Source: Acanthacorydalis orientalis (Eukaryota; Arthropoda; Insecta; Megaloptera; Corydalidae). Taken from it: a DNA stretch of 64,000 nt. The stretch lies in contig CM068313.1 in assembly GCA_034766995.1 (NCBI GenBank), positions 23,284,012 through 23,348,011 on the forward strand. The letters are read 5' to 3'. Shown here piece by piece: positions 27,000 to 39,303 of this stretch. The translations under genes and the position numbers were made by a program. The notes under the pieces were generated by a model, which saw only the letters and a list, made by a program, of their open reading frames with translations, ran no database searches and had not been told where the DNA came from. Each line of letters starts with the position of its first letter. Within the stretch, counting starts at the first letter, position 1.

Positions 27000-27489
27000 A
27001 TTAATATGAAGTTCATTGTTTTGTAATTGATAAAATAATCCTTTATACACTCGTTTCCATTAAACATAGAATAAAACTTATAGTACATAATCTTAAAACT
27101 AATAACACATAACTTTTATACTGCTTAATATATTAGCTCTTACTCATTTTACTTTACATGTTGAAATTTAATATTAAAATTTAAAATACACTAATAATTT
27201 TATATTTTTTTAAACTTTTTAGTTATCATTTCTATCTACCTAAAAATAACATTATTAATTTTCAACTAAGTAAGAACGTGTTTATTTTTATATACAAATA
27301 GATATTTTCAATGTTTAAAATATATACACTCAGTGATATTTATTTAATTTACATTTCATTTTTATGGCTTCAACAAATATCTATGGCCATAACTCTCTTT
27401 ATTGATAATCCGTCACAAACTTTAGAATATTGTGTGTTTGTCCAGACTACCGTTACATTATAAATAATTTCTGCTATATTATATATATT

Positions 27490-27523
<34 letters not shown>

Positions 27524-28620
27524 CAATTTAATTCACTTATTTTAATTATAATATGTATAATTATACATAAAATAAACTATTTCTCATAAATCAAAAACTG
27601 TTTTATCATAAAAATGAAATATAATAGTTTTACAGTAGATTTTTTTAAAAAAATATTAACAAAAACCATCAAATGGAACCCAAATTTGTAAACTATAAAT
27701 AATTCAATCGACATAAAAAAGAACCATCGACGCACTAAATAAGAAATCTCTGAAAAGGCGTTCATTCGACAATAAATTTACAAACTGTTGCTTCAAATAC
27801 TAATAAATTTATTAGCTCTTATATTAAATAAAGGAAAGATAAATCTTTTATAAGAAATATTTTCTTATTTATCAAATTTAATTGTAGACAACAACTCATT
27901 TAATTGTAGACTTTCTTGATATTGTGAAGTAACACATATTTTTCATGTTTTAATTTCTCTTAATCTGATGACATTACAAATAATTAAATAAGATAAAATT
28001 TGATTGTAGGAAAAAATATTTATTCAGCCTTTAACTTTAATATAAAAAAAATATCTGTTTTGTATCATATAAAATCTATTCATTATAATCGCTAAAAAAC
28101 AAATAAATCTTGATGCAAAAACTGTCTCATCTCAAAAAAAATCAAACAATGACATACTCTACTTAAAATATATTTTTTATTATTATGTAATAATAAATAA
28201 GTTAAAAAATATACTTTTGTTACACATTTTTAATCAATCTTTATTCTTTTTTGACTTTAACTAATTTATTAAATAGATATTTTTCATGAAAAGTCCAATA
28301 AATATTTTAAAAATATGGATATTTTTCCGTATGCTAACATTTATAGAATTATTTACACTAACAAACTTTCTGTTGACATAAAACTAAAAATTGAATTAAA
28401 ATTTTATAAAGAACGTGTACATTTTAATAAAAAAGTAACAATTACTCTGTGTACATAATACTGCTCAAAAATATTTGGTAGACAAACATTTTCCATTCAA
28501 TGATATTTTTTTAAAAAAATATATTCAGAACATTGAAATAATGAATTATTTTTATAATATAACGAATAAAAAAAATTCACTGTCCTATAATTTATATAAA
28601 TTTATTATAGAACGTATATA

Positions 28621-28651
<31 letters not shown>

Positions 28652-29010
28652 TGTATATACATATTATATATTAATAATAATTCAAACAAAATTTAAATAT
28701 TATCATACGAATATATGTTTTAAATATAAATTTAATCTATTATTTGTTTTGTAAATTTTTGAAATTAAAAACTGAATTTTATTCTCAATCACCACTTATT
28801 GATAATTTGAGCATGAAACCCATTTAACAATTTTTAGCATTTAAATCATACAGAAAGCATATATTACTGATCGATTTTTAATAAAATAAAACACTATTCT
28901 ATTTATAAATTAATAACAATAATAACGATATTTATTTGCGATCATAAAATGCATTTATTCGATTATTTTGTACACAGCCGCTCCTGTAAAACACTCCCTT
29001 TTATTATATT
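27000..29010. other. A+T-rich intergenic sequence
   Basis: Almost featureless, with short (TA)n arrays at about 27490-27520 and 28627-28650. I see no exon-like segment on either strand. Confidence 0.55.
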
Positions 29011-29245
29011 AAGCGTTAACGAGCGAAGAACGCTCGGGACCAATCTCTCGCGAATCGCGGAGGTGGTTAGATAGATGCTGTATATAAGAGGGAGGGTTGA
29101 CCGACCGACCGACCGACCGGTAGAGACGCCTCGGATTACGACTCACTAGAGATGTGGATTGACCTCCAAGAATTGCTTCTTTACTCAATTATAGCAAATT
29201 CCAAGCTATCGACTTCTAGCTATCCCGACAATAATTAACACCCTA
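29011..29245 (+). promoter_or_regulatory. GC-rich island with TATA box and (GACC)n, promoter-like
   Basis: A hairpin CGAGCG-AAGAA-CGCTCG (29020-29036) and a CGCGAATCGCG near-palindrome precede a strong TATA box (TATATAAGAGGG, 29081). About 15-35 bp further come five tandem GACC tetramers (29096-29120). The island ends TTAATTAACA-like near 29240. Candidate readings are a core promoter for an unseen transcript or the U3/R part of a solo LTR. No primer-binding site, gag/pol sequence or matching target duplication is visible. Confidence 0.4.
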
Positions 29246-29279
29246 GAGAAGACGAAATGTTTGCCACCCTTACACGTTG

Positions 29280-29908
29280 AATGTGTTGATATATCTTTTT
29301 TAACATTATTACTTCTATATACTATTGCTTCATACATGGAATTGATTTATTTTTGAATACTAATCAGAAAAAGCAATTTGATGAGACTTATAAATGTATA
29401 CTTATTATTACTGAATACATTTTACACCAAATCTATGTGGCTCTTATAAACGTTTTATTGAATAAATGTAAAATATAATTAGTTATCAAGAAAAACACAT
29501 TATATAACAATATTCAATAAATCATACATTTGAAAATTTATTTTAGAAATATGCTTTGTTAAAAAAAGATAATTCTCGTTCTATGAATGTGTTAAATTGT
29601 TCAAATATTATAATTTTGAAAATGAAAAAGAAAAAAAGAAACGAAAAAATTGAAGAAATATTCAATAAAATGTGAATATCTTATCATATCTCACCTATTA
29701 ATATATATATATATATATATAAATAATATATAATTTACTTTTTTTCCTGAATTTCTAAAACAATCAAAATTACAATAAAATATAATTTTCTTAAACTTTG
29801 TACAGTATTATCCGATTTAACCCATTAAAGATATTTTTATTTAAAAAAAATCAATAATTTTAGTACAAAAATTACAATGTTAGACGCAATATATTATACT
29901 TATTACAA

Positions 29909-29950
<42 letters not shown>

Positions 29951-30513
29951 CAATAAAAATTTTATAAAAATATTTTATATATGATATCTATATACCATTT
30001 AAGGATAGCATTATTTTTATTAACATAAAACAAAAAGATTTTAAATTTAAATATAATGATTATATAGATTTACCATACCCATTAAAAATGAAGTACATAT
30101 TTTTTCAACGAATAAAATCAGTAATTATTATTATAAACTGGCCAATAGACTTTAAAAAATTAGTTACAAATCTATTGCCCTATCTTAAAATTGAAATAAT
30201 AGTCGATAAATTATATTCGTAAATAATCGTTACAAGTTTTTATGAGTTTTCACAACTTAAATTATAACTTTCCACATCGACAATTTGTTTTATATCTTTC
30301 CAAAAACTTCATTAGGATGTTCGAAGAACTTCGTATATGAACATATTATTATTACTTGTTTTTTATCTTTTATTTATTAGTCTTTATTAACTTCCGTTTT
30401 TCTTATTCTACAATATCTTTATCAAGACTGTATAATTTTTCAATTACTTATGAAATATTAATGTATAAATATAAAAAGGTATACTCATAAACATATTGTC
30501 TCACATACACACA

Positions 30514-30571
<58 letters not shown>

Positions 30572-30699
30572 CATATAAATTATAATACTGACATTTAACA
30601 TTTGTCTAATAAACACCTTCATGTTATCAAGGTTTTTAACACACTTTTCGTATTACAAAAGAGATAATAAAAGTGACTGTTGTATTATTGTCACACAAA
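29280..30699. other. A+T-rich intergenic sequence
   Basis: Downstream of the promoter-like island I see no open frame or splice-bounded exon. Arrays are at 29700-29720, 29912-29945 and 30517-30575. Confidence 0.5.
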
Positions 30700-30915
30700 C
30701 TATCATCATCGTTTCAACAATGGGCCCCAGAGGGACTTCTAGCTAATAGCAATAACGATGCGCCTTAGCAGGACCTTCTACAAACTTTTAGATACCACTA
30801 CTTGTGCGTCCCATGCGTATACTTCCGTTGTTCACGTACACTAGAACTTTGAGTCAATGGTAAGCATTGTTTGTTACCGGTTCAAATTTGCATCGTAAGT
30901 GGAAAGTGTACAAAA
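30700..30915. other. GC-richer island, unassigned
   Basis: The segment contains ATGGGCCCCAGAGGGACTTC and CATGCGTATACTTCCGTTGT. It starts with ATCATCATCG, which on the minus strand reads GATGATGAT. That faintly resembles the tails of the LINE copies elsewhere, but the CAGCAGTGG signature is missing. Confidence 0.2.
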
Positions 30916-31289
30916 ATTGTATGAAACGTATTTAAATATTTTAAAGAAATGAACTAACCTTTATTATATTTGCTCGACTGTTTTGTTTATTTAATTAATA
31001 TTAAAAAAAAATATTTTAATTTCAGTTTGTTAATAAATTACAATCAGCTGTTTAATCACACATAAACATTCCGTAATCAGTATTCATATTTTATCAGTTC
31101 TTCATCGCTCATATATATGTGTATATATATATCTGTGTGTGTACAGTATTAAAAATATATAGTTTCTTAAATTTTTCTAATAAAAATGAAATTAACATAA
31201 AAATATACATTTAAAATTATTAAACTAACATTATCCTGAATATAAGCGTTAACGTAAAATTTGAACATTTAAAGTTACCATCAAAGAGA

Positions 31290-31650
31290 TCTTCCCCCAT
31301 ATATCAGATTCTTTTTAAATTAAACGAAACGTGAGAGAAACGGCCTAGTTACATAACAATATATCATTTTTTTTCATCAAACTTTATTTCGCAAGCAAAT
31401 CGTATTTCGTTTTAACGATAGTCATAACAATAAAATGTCTACAATGATCCATAATGATCGAGGCAATGAACGGTCGGTCCACAACGATGAATATACTCGA
31501 ATGAAATAATATTTTACGTTTACTCCGCTCGTCTTCCATTTCTGCATAACTTACTGACTGTCAAGATGGGAAAACTCATTAGGGCTAACCGCAGATTTTC
31601 AATTAAGACTACCGTGTCTTTCCTGCTCCTCTACTTACAACCAACATTTC
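31290..31650. other. GC-richer interval, unassigned
   Basis: A moderately GC-richer interval with a 24-codon ORF at 31435 (MSTMIHNDRGNERSVHNDEY) and a polypyrimidine stretch near 31620. Nothing links it to a gene. Confidence 0.15.
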
Positions 31651-32874
31651 ATTTGAAAATAATATTATAACCAATTACATTTCAATTAACAGAATAATAA
31701 TTATTCGGATATTTTGTAATTTAGTAATTAACACTAAATGTACAATGTAATTAAATGAATTATTTTTTTGTTAATATACTGTATTTATGATATACATGTG
31801 TTTCGAAAATATTTTATTTAATTATTTCACTAAAAACACATTTAGTGAATTTAGTGATGTGCAATACCTCTTTAAATAAATAATTATAAAACGAACAGCA
31901 AATGAAAGGTCAATTATATTTTCAATGAAATATCATGTGAACGAATAATTACCAGTTTTATTATAACAGGTTATTACTGTCATAAATCCTAATTTTCAAT
32001 TAAGAACATATAATTCGCTTTATAGTCGACTTCATACTTTCATTATTTTCAATCAAATATACAAATCACGAAAAATAGATAATAAATAAACTAATCGGTG
32101 CAATGAATCGAAAAAAATCCATAATTATTACATTTTATTAATTAATATCACAAAACGTATTAAAAAATTATAGAATCTCGTAGAAAATAATCATAATTCA
32201 TATGTTTCATTATCAAAAATATTTTTTATCCGAAAACACAGTTTGTATTCATTGTATTTCGCAATCATTTTTGCTACAAAATTCACTTACTATTGTCATT
32301 TTTCGTTCAGAATAACTTTAGATATTCGTGCAATTCACAATTGAAATTTATAGCTTCGGAAAACAAACTACTGCTAAGTTTTTGCATTTCCGCAGTTCGA
32401 TTTCCGTTCGCCGTAGTCGAACCGCTATTAATTTTTATTATATGACTCTTAGTGCAGAAAAATCTCAAGCTTTCATTGTGAGTCTAACATTATAGTATTT
32501 CTATTACTTTAAAAAAAAGTACGTAGATAGTGTATATCATACAACAAGGATTACTAAAATGCATTTGTTCAGTCTCGAAAGTTTGTTAACTTGTCATTCT
32601 TTCCAAATGACTTGTAGATATTTTATTCTGAAGAACTTAATCAGTATTCTATTTGTTCTAATTGATCTACATCAATCATATGTATATATCTCTCTCACGA
32701 TGTACAACGAAAGAGGTATATACGATTTCACTGTAAAACTGATGACATTTATTCAAAATATTTTATTTAAAAAATTGTTACGCATTTCAACATTGTTGTT
32801 AATTGTTATAAACTTTTCCAATAAAAAATTTACGACTTACATTTTATGCAGATTATTTGTGCGTACTTGTTATT

Positions 32875-32958
32875 TGTTAGTGGAGAGCGAGCGGGTGGCG
32901 AAACCCCTCGAGGGTCGTTGAACGTAGCGAGTAGAGGGCAGAGTCTCCTAGTTTTTTT
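32875..32958 (-). repeat. GC-rich dispersed repeat, copy 3 (head only, reversed)
   Basis: On the plus strand it reads GTGGAGAGCGAGCGGGTGGC, CCCCTCGAGG, GTTGAACGTAGCGAG and CCTAGT. That is the reverse complement of the copy 2 head (GCGAGC...CTCGAGG...GTGAACGTCGCGAG...CACTAGT). The AATGAAACAATA tail block is not present. It lies immediately left of the mariner at 32984. Confidence 0.62.
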
Positions 32959-32983
32959 TTAAAAAAAAGTTTTAGTATATATA

Positions 32984-33918
32984 AACGAGGGCAGTTTGAA
33001 GAATAACTTCGTTCGTGTACTCACTAAGGGAGAGGGGAATAGCTACATATGTTTTCATATAGTTCATCCCTTTTAGTAACGCATGTGAAGTTACAAGTCA
33101 TTCCGCCATTAATTCTTCGTTTGACAGTTGTTTCAACACAAGCGTTTCGTACTTAAGTCCAAAATGGATAAAATCGAAATTCGAAGTGCGATTCAGTTCT
33201 TTTTTTTGCAAACTTTTTGCGACAAAATTCTTTCCGAAACTGTTTAAGAACGATCCAATAGTCTTCTGTGGCGTTTTGCGACAATGTATGAAACTTGAAT
33301 TCGCCATTGCACACCAGAATCGAAAACGCAATCAAAACACTGGATTTAACGCAGCAAAATGGCCCCGAAAAAGAAAAAAACGGTTCACTTAATTAGAAAG
33401 ACGATGGCGCCAGTTTTCTGGAATGCGAAAGGAATTCTCTTGATCGACTACCTTCAGAAAAAAAAATTACTGACCAATACTAAACAGCACTTTTGGGAAA
33501 ATAGAAGACAATGATCGCGGAAAAACGTCCCGGAATGGCTAAGAAAAAATTGCTGTTTCACCATGTTAATGCACAGGTTCATTCAAGCGTTATCGCTCAG
33601 CAAAAATTAGCCATATTGAAGTTTAAAATTCTTTGCATCCATCGTATTCGTCTGATTTAGCTCCCTCGAATTTCCGTCTGTATCCGAAACTCAACATTTT
33701 CTTGACTGGAAAGCGATTGGGATCCAATAAAGAGACGATAGGAGCCGCAGACAGTTATTTAAGGCCCTCAAAGAAGCTCACTTCCAGGGGGGAACTCTCA
33801 TGTAAAATGACTTTTAACTTCACATGTATTACTAAGAGGAATGAAACAAAATGAAAACATGTACATCTTCCCTCCCTCTCCTTCAGCGAGTACACGATTA
33901 CTCTTCAAACATCCCTTG
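32984..33918 (+). mobile_element. Internally deleted mariner with long inverted ends
   Basis: The ends begin ACGAGGGCAGTTTGAAGAAT (left) and, on the other strand, ACAAGGGATGTTTGAAGAGT (right). Similarity continues inward for about 100 bp (GTGTACTC, GGAGAGGG, ACATGTGAAGTTA). The coding remnant starts MDKIEIRSAIQFF at 33163, jumps after a few codons to the catalytic region (WRFATMYETWIRHCTPESK, then APVFWNAKGILLIDYL) and ends with SSDLAPSNFRLYPKL and EAHFQGGTL. About 150 residues of the N-terminal DNA-binding part are missing. It is a different mariner lineage from the other copies here. Confidence 0.85.
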
Positions 33919-34704
33919 TACTATCATTGAACAAAGATTAGAAATATTAGTTGATAGACGTTTTCAATAAATAATATTACCCTAAAATCATCGAATAATA
34001 AAAAAAATATATTATATTAAAAATATAAGTTTCATACAATTTAAAACAATACAAATATTAACTTTTAATCTATTAAATTTCTTTTCTTAATTATTGAATT
34101 ATTTTATTTATTTATTCTTAAATTTATATTTACCATTGAAAATATATCGTAATATATCATTTTTTTTTCTATAATATTTAAAATAGAATCGCTTAATATA
34201 CAATTCAATACATTCTGATCTTTTTCAAACTTTCAATTTAAAATGTTAGATATATAACTTATTATTCTTTTATTATTTCCAGTATTCACCTGTTGTTTTA
34301 ATAAACATTTTTAAGTGTTTTCTTAATAAATATTATGAAACTAAAATTTGAATTTATATTAAAATATACAAATATTTATTGATGATCCTAACACAAGAAT
34401 AGCTTCCAATATCTAGAAAGGAAAACGAATGAGTTTAGGCACTACCGTTCAAGCCACTAAATAATATCAATTTGACGTTTTATTGGGTAAACATCTATAA
34501 ATCTCAGTTCGGCACTCTCGGCGTGCACGACTTGTCAGCATTATGACTCATTCGTAAAGTTGGCTTGAATTATGTGAATTTGCTTGTTAAAAATGTGTAA
34601 GGTTGGTAGGATTTCTAAAATTTGTCATCGAACGTGTATAAAAAACATAATTCGAATATAATCTCATTACATTTGCATATATTCTCATTTTTATATTTTC
34701 ATCG

Positions 34705-34706
<2 letters not shown>

Positions 34707-34778
<72 letters not shown>

Positions 34779-34779
34779 T
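34707..34779. repeat. (TA)n microsatellite
   Basis: A pure array of about 70 bp. Confidence 0.94.
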
Positions 34780-34921
34780 CTTTAAAGAAGTAGTTTCAAA
34801 AGGCTATTAAATCTGAATATATTTTTATTTTTACAACTTTAATAAAATACTTAATATTATTGAATATTAATAGTTTTTGATACTTTATATAGAAAGTTTT
34901 TGTTTCCTTTAAAAAATTCAT

Positions 34922-34923
<2 letters not shown>

Positions 34924-34998
<75 letters not shown>
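34924..34998. repeat. Compound (CT)n-(TA)n microsatellite
   Basis: A CT run of about 30 bp abuts a TA run. It is the largest of the few CT or GA arrays in this window. Confidence 0.94.
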
Positions 34999-35001
<3 letters not shown>

Positions 35002-35454
35002 CTCTCTTCATTTTTTTATTACACTTATCATATCTTAAGAGTCATTGATTGTTATTTAATTATTTTAATATTTATTAAAACTTTAATATTTCAAGAATTA
35101 TTTCAACAATGTTTCAAAAAGATTATATGAATAGCGTTGAAATTCTTTTTCAACAGTAATTTAAAATTTTAATTATAGTAATTTGAACATATTAATACCC
35201 AAATGAATCAAATTTTATTAAACGTATTTTAAATTGTAATGCAACCGATCTAACGCTATTCAACATATTACTATTTTTTTTTAGAAAGATCAAACTGTTT
35301 TTATGTATAAATCAATAAATACAAGATGGAAACTATATCTATATAACATAAAAATCTAGGTACAAAAACAATAAATAATAGATCAACAAAGAAAATATTA
35401 CTCTAATTATTTATTTTAAACAGCATATGTAATCTCTAGAAACGTAAGTACATA

Positions 35455-35638
35455 AAGATCTTAAACTCATTACATCCATCACCAATACCCTCCTCTTTCA
35501 CATTTCACTATAGACCGCCTATATACGATCTACACTAATTACATTGGTATTATTTCTACAATATAAGTCAATGTTCTTTCATCCCCGGAATACAGCCCCC
35601 TTAAGTACAGAATGCAACTTATGTGTGTATATGTATGA

Positions 35639-35684
<46 letters not shown>

Positions 35685-36640
35685 TACTGTATTCCATAAA
35701 TCTTCAAAACAGTAACTAATTAAATTTTAGTTACAGTTTTGCAACATGTAATTTTGCACATTATATATTTCATAGGGACAGCAGTTAATTAAAATTTATT
35801 AATAATCCTTTTTAATAATATCATGTACTCTCTCTCTCTCTACATATATATATATAAGGAAAATATAAGATAACATTTTCCCCTATTCTTCTATGGAATT
35901 AAGTAGCAAAAATGTTTAAAAATAGTTTATCTTTACTACTGAATTTTAAAAATAAGTCTGTCAAGTGCTTATTACAGGAAACAAATTTTATTCTATGCTC
36001 CTCAATGAGCATAGTCAACAAGTTGACTTACAAGCAACTAGAACTAGTAACTAATATTACTACTTAATTATGAAACATACAGCGACTCCTTATTTAGAGA
36101 TGTTCCACTCTCTATGAATGACGAGTTTGTCTAATGACAAACACGCCCACTGTACTCTGCAACTAAAGGCAGAGAGAATGCACTTATCATTCAATAAAAA
36201 ATAACAATCCAGTCACCATATATTACCAACACAAGTGTTTCAAGCAAAAGCAAAATAAATACTTTGGGAAACTGTCGGCTAAACTTAAAACTCGTTAAAA
36301 AAAACTACCTATCAGCCATTCCATACAGGCCAGTCAAATAGTACATTCAGCCCTCTGCAGCTCTGTTAATTGAATTGCAAGAAGAGGTTCTATCGAAAGA
36401 CAATAAAATATGCTCGGTTTCTTAGCAAAACCTACAGATAATTTGGGAAACGTAAATCGTGAGTTTCTAGGCTCAGCTCTCATTCGTAGGGGTGCTCCAT
36501 GTTCGTCCATATACACAACAATAAAAAAATACACGTACAGTTAATATTTGAAGAGGACTGTCGAGACAAAGTGTGGAGGATAATATACCAGTCGTATCTA
36601 TTACACAAAATGAGTTTAGTTGCGGGCTAATAAAAATTCA
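35455..36640. other. Moderately GC-richer interval upstream of the LINE tail
   Basis: Composition is more balanced than the neighbourhood over about 1.1 kb, interrupted by (TA)n at 35642-35683 and a (CT)n run at 35828. The minus strand is open at 36334-36534 (contains MDEHGAPLRMRAEPRNSRFT), with no recognisable domain. It might be a lncRNA or a decayed element. Confidence 0.2.
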
Positions 36641-36744
36641 CTAGCATAAATAAATACTCTCCACGCTAGCCTGTAACAAGTAAATTTGTCTTATAATTGC
36701 CGGTTTATTCAGTTTCTAAAAAAATTTACTGTGTGAAAAATTTA

Positions 36745-36838
36745 CTAGTGGAAAAAAGAGACATTCAATCGTACAAAGTGGAAAATCATGGAAGAAGCCT
36801 ATCCAGCAGTGAATGAACAGAGGCTGATGATGATGATA
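36745..36838 (+). mobile_element. Second 5'-truncated LINE 3' tail of the same family
   Basis: This is a close relative of the 9235-9345 copy. It shares GTGGAAAATCATGGAAGA, CCAGCAGTG, a GAACAGAGGCTGATGATG end and a short (GAT)n tail, but a deletion breaks the frame after MEEA. Orientation is the same. Together the two copies define the 3' terminus of one LINE family in this genome. Confidence 0.68.
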
Positions 36839-37404
36839 CATGAATTTCACTTTATAGTCACAAACATTTATACAACTTCTATATATGTCCTCTAAAATCT
36901 CAAATGATGCAGCCAATTACGAATCAAAATTTTCAGAAACATCATAGATAAATTGAAATATTTTCGTTTTTTAACTTGAATAGGGTTTCAAGATATACAA
37001 TACATTCGTTGTATAAATTAACCCCATATATTGTAGTTTGCTTACACACATACACAATGTGATCTAACTTTTTATTAAGTATAAGAGTCCATTACAATAT
37101 TTCTTCTACTAAAATGTTAGTGCATAAAATAAAAACTATTTATAGTTTCAATACATTGTATTACCTTTAATAATACTAATAAAACCATTTTTTTTAGATA
37201 TAAAATATAGAAATCTAAACTGCAAAATTATGTTATTAATCCGGAGTACATCAATATATTAGTTAAAAATAACAAGCTACAAAGATGAAGGAAAGCACAT
37301 GTTATTAATGAAAATATTCTTTTTCAAAATATTTATTATATTATACAAATTAAGTTAAAAAATATGAAACCATTACACACTTAAAATTTAAAAAACCTTA
37401 ATAT

Positions 37405-37824
37405 CTAATATGAAACATGTTTAAACACAGCACCAGTAACTGTACCATTACGTTGTATAAAACACGAATTTGTATCATTTTCTAATAAAATAACAGGAGA
37501 TCGTTGATTAGGCTCTAAACGGCCAGCTAATTCAGCGATAGCAACTATCAGACCTGCACTTGATGTAGTTGCTTTTCCTTTGCCTTAAAAACAGACATAT
37601 TTTATTGGAAATAATTAAATTTAAAAGAAGGGTGTTATAACTTACTTCCTAAACATAATCCTTGATGATCAGCAAAAACACAACCACTTACTCCAGAGTT
37701 ATTTGATCTACCAAAAAAATTTAAAATATATTAAAAACAAATTATATCAAAACTAGAAATCATTAGTTTTATTAACAAACATTATTTACATTTCATTCAT
37801 CACGGCTTCTAGTTTCTTTTCCAT
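37405..37824 (-). CDS. LAMTOR5: LAMTOR5 (HBXIP) homologue, Ragulator complex subunit
   Basis: Ragulator is the lysosomal scaffold that tethers Rag GTPases and supports amino-acid signalling to mTORC1; LAMTOR5 is its roadblock-like subunit. I read three exons on the minus strand: 37790-37824 (ATG), 37646-37707 and 37405-37583 (TAG). The GT-AG introns and phases join into 91 codons, the same length as human LAMTOR5. The product begins MEKKLEAVMNEI. Family-like segments are VSGCVFADHQGLCLG (about residues 18-32), SSAGLIVAIAELAGRL (about 40-55), a PVILLEND strand (about 62-69) and a VTGAVFKHVSY end. Its ATG lies about 530 bp downstream of the acetyltransferase stop codon, on the same strand. The first exon holds only 12 codons, so ORF scans miss the gene. 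I see no disruption. The family call is secure; function is inferred from the family. Confidence 0.93.
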
Positions 37825-38167
37825 TCTTCAAACGTGTAACACCAAATGTCAAAACTACTCAAAATATCAGCTGTAGACCTTTCAAACAACAAACTCTTCA
37901 ACCTACAGATTATTCTAGTAACCAACTTTTTCTTTAAGTACAAAATACGCCTATAGATAGCAACACAATGTCAAAAATATGAAGATTTTTTTATGATGTC
38001 CAACAAAATAAATTAAGTAATCTTTATTTACACTTATTATTAAAATAAAAATATTTTAATATGCCATTATTCATATAAAAATCAATTTTGTTCTAACATT
38101 TTTCATTTAATTAGTTCTGAAAGCATATAAGATATGAAAAAAAAAACAATCTTAAATTCTTGTATAA

Positions 38168-38169
<2 letters not shown>

Positions 38170-38249
<80 letters not shown>
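38170..38249. repeat. (AT)39 microsatellite between two genes
   Basis: A pure array in the 530-bp gap between the acetyltransferase stop and the LAMTOR5 start. Confidence 0.95.
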
Positions 38250-38251
<2 letters not shown>

Positions 38252-38352
38252 AAATGTATTTAAAAATCGATATAAAAATATAATACTTTACAATATGAAA
38301 TTACATATTTAATAAAAATAGATATAAAATACAAATTGAATAATGTTTTTAA

Positions 38353-39303
38353 CTATATACTTGAACAAATTTCATGTCCAAAGTGATATTTTTGTACTGC
38401 ACCAACTAGAAACTTTTTGTGGTATACTTGAACAAGATCAAATCTAAAACAAATAAGAAATTTAAAAGGATGTCTAAAAAATAATTAAAAAGTATATTTT
38501 ACCCAGCTTTGTTAAACATTTGTCTAGCAATATCTTGGCATTCTGTTATAACAAGTTCAAGAGATTCATATTGTTCTTTTTGGCAATGCCTCAGTACAAT
38601 ATTTAACACAGCAGAACCAATTCCTTTTCTTCGATAACTACAAATTATATATCACTTTTTTTATAAAAAGAACAATTACTTCTATAATGATTTATGTACA
38701 TAAAATAGTTTTAAACTGGTAAAAAATTGTATTACGTTTTATCAACAGCAAATTTTCTAATCCATACCGAATAGCCTCTATGTTTATGTTTATCAATTGA
38801 TATGGTTGCTATAATTTTTCTTTTATACTTTGTTAACTCTACATTTTGTATACTGCATTCATTATTTATTATAGTATAACTAGTATTTCTTGGATCACCA
38901 AAGAATAATAATGGTTCATAAACTTCTGCCACCCAACATTTAAGTGACACTGGCTCATTATTTATTTCCATTGCTTTCATCCAGTGATAATTATAAATAC
39001 TAATATAAATAATTACAATTGAAATTGGGAAGGAAGTAAGGCAAAATGTAAAAGGTACACCCATAAATATAAACATGAGTGCGGCAGTCAAAACAGTAAG
39101 CTGGAAAGTAATCTAAAAAGAAATATTCATATAAATACATATTATTTATAATGTTTACTATATGTATAGGTTATACAAACTTCTTTAAAAATTGATTCGA
39201 TAAATGCATTATGCACGTTTGACATCACAGCTTCATGTATCAAATTTGCACATTTTTCTTTATCATTCGTACGATATTCTCTTACAACAATGAACTTTTC
39301 CAT
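38353..39303 (-). CDS. Camello/NAT8-like membrane N-acetyltransferase (GNAT fold)
   Basis: The predicted enzyme transfers an acetyl group from acetyl-CoA and is probably anchored in an internal membrane, as NAT8-family proteins are. Four exons join in phase: 39181-39303 (ATG), 38736-39112, 38503-38637 and 38353-38443 (TAG), giving 241 aa, close to the family's usual 220-240. Residues 42-85 form a long hydrophobic stretch (ITFQLTVLTAALMFIFMG and following) that fits a membrane hairpin. A catalytic domain follows. Residues 168-174 read YRRKGIG, the acetyl-CoA pyrophosphate-binding loop (R/Q-x-x-G-x-G/A) of GNAT motif A. Next come a helix, the strand SLELVITECQ and an FNKAGFDLV segment, in the usual GNAT order. 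The substrate cannot be read from sequence. The first intron donor (GTTTGT) is weak but keeps phase. The gene is head to head with XRCC3. Confidence 0.82.

Larger units (their letters stand above)
33919..35454. other. A+T-rich intergenic sequence
   Basis: It contains a (TA)n at 34707-34779 and a (CT)n-(TA)n compound array at 34924-34998. A small GC-richer patch at 34490-34550 (CTCGGCGTGCACGACTTGTC) is isolated. No gene is supported. Confidence 0.5.

Noticed and set aside
28985..29246. A complete solo LTR bounded by TGT...ACA
   Set aside because: The bounding letters can be found, but no matching target-site duplication, primer-binding site or second copy is visible. It is kept only as a possible explanation of the promoter-like island.
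32559..32921. A 120-codon plus-strand ORF (starts MHLFSLESLLTC) that looks like a membrane protein
   Set aside because: Its hydrophobic Leu/Ile/Phe content is what A+T-rich DNA encodes by chance. It has no domain and it ends inside the GC-rich dispersed repeat.
38732..39091. A separate small membrane-protein gene on the minus strand
   Set aside because: It is the second exon of the acetyltransferase, read from an internal ATG.
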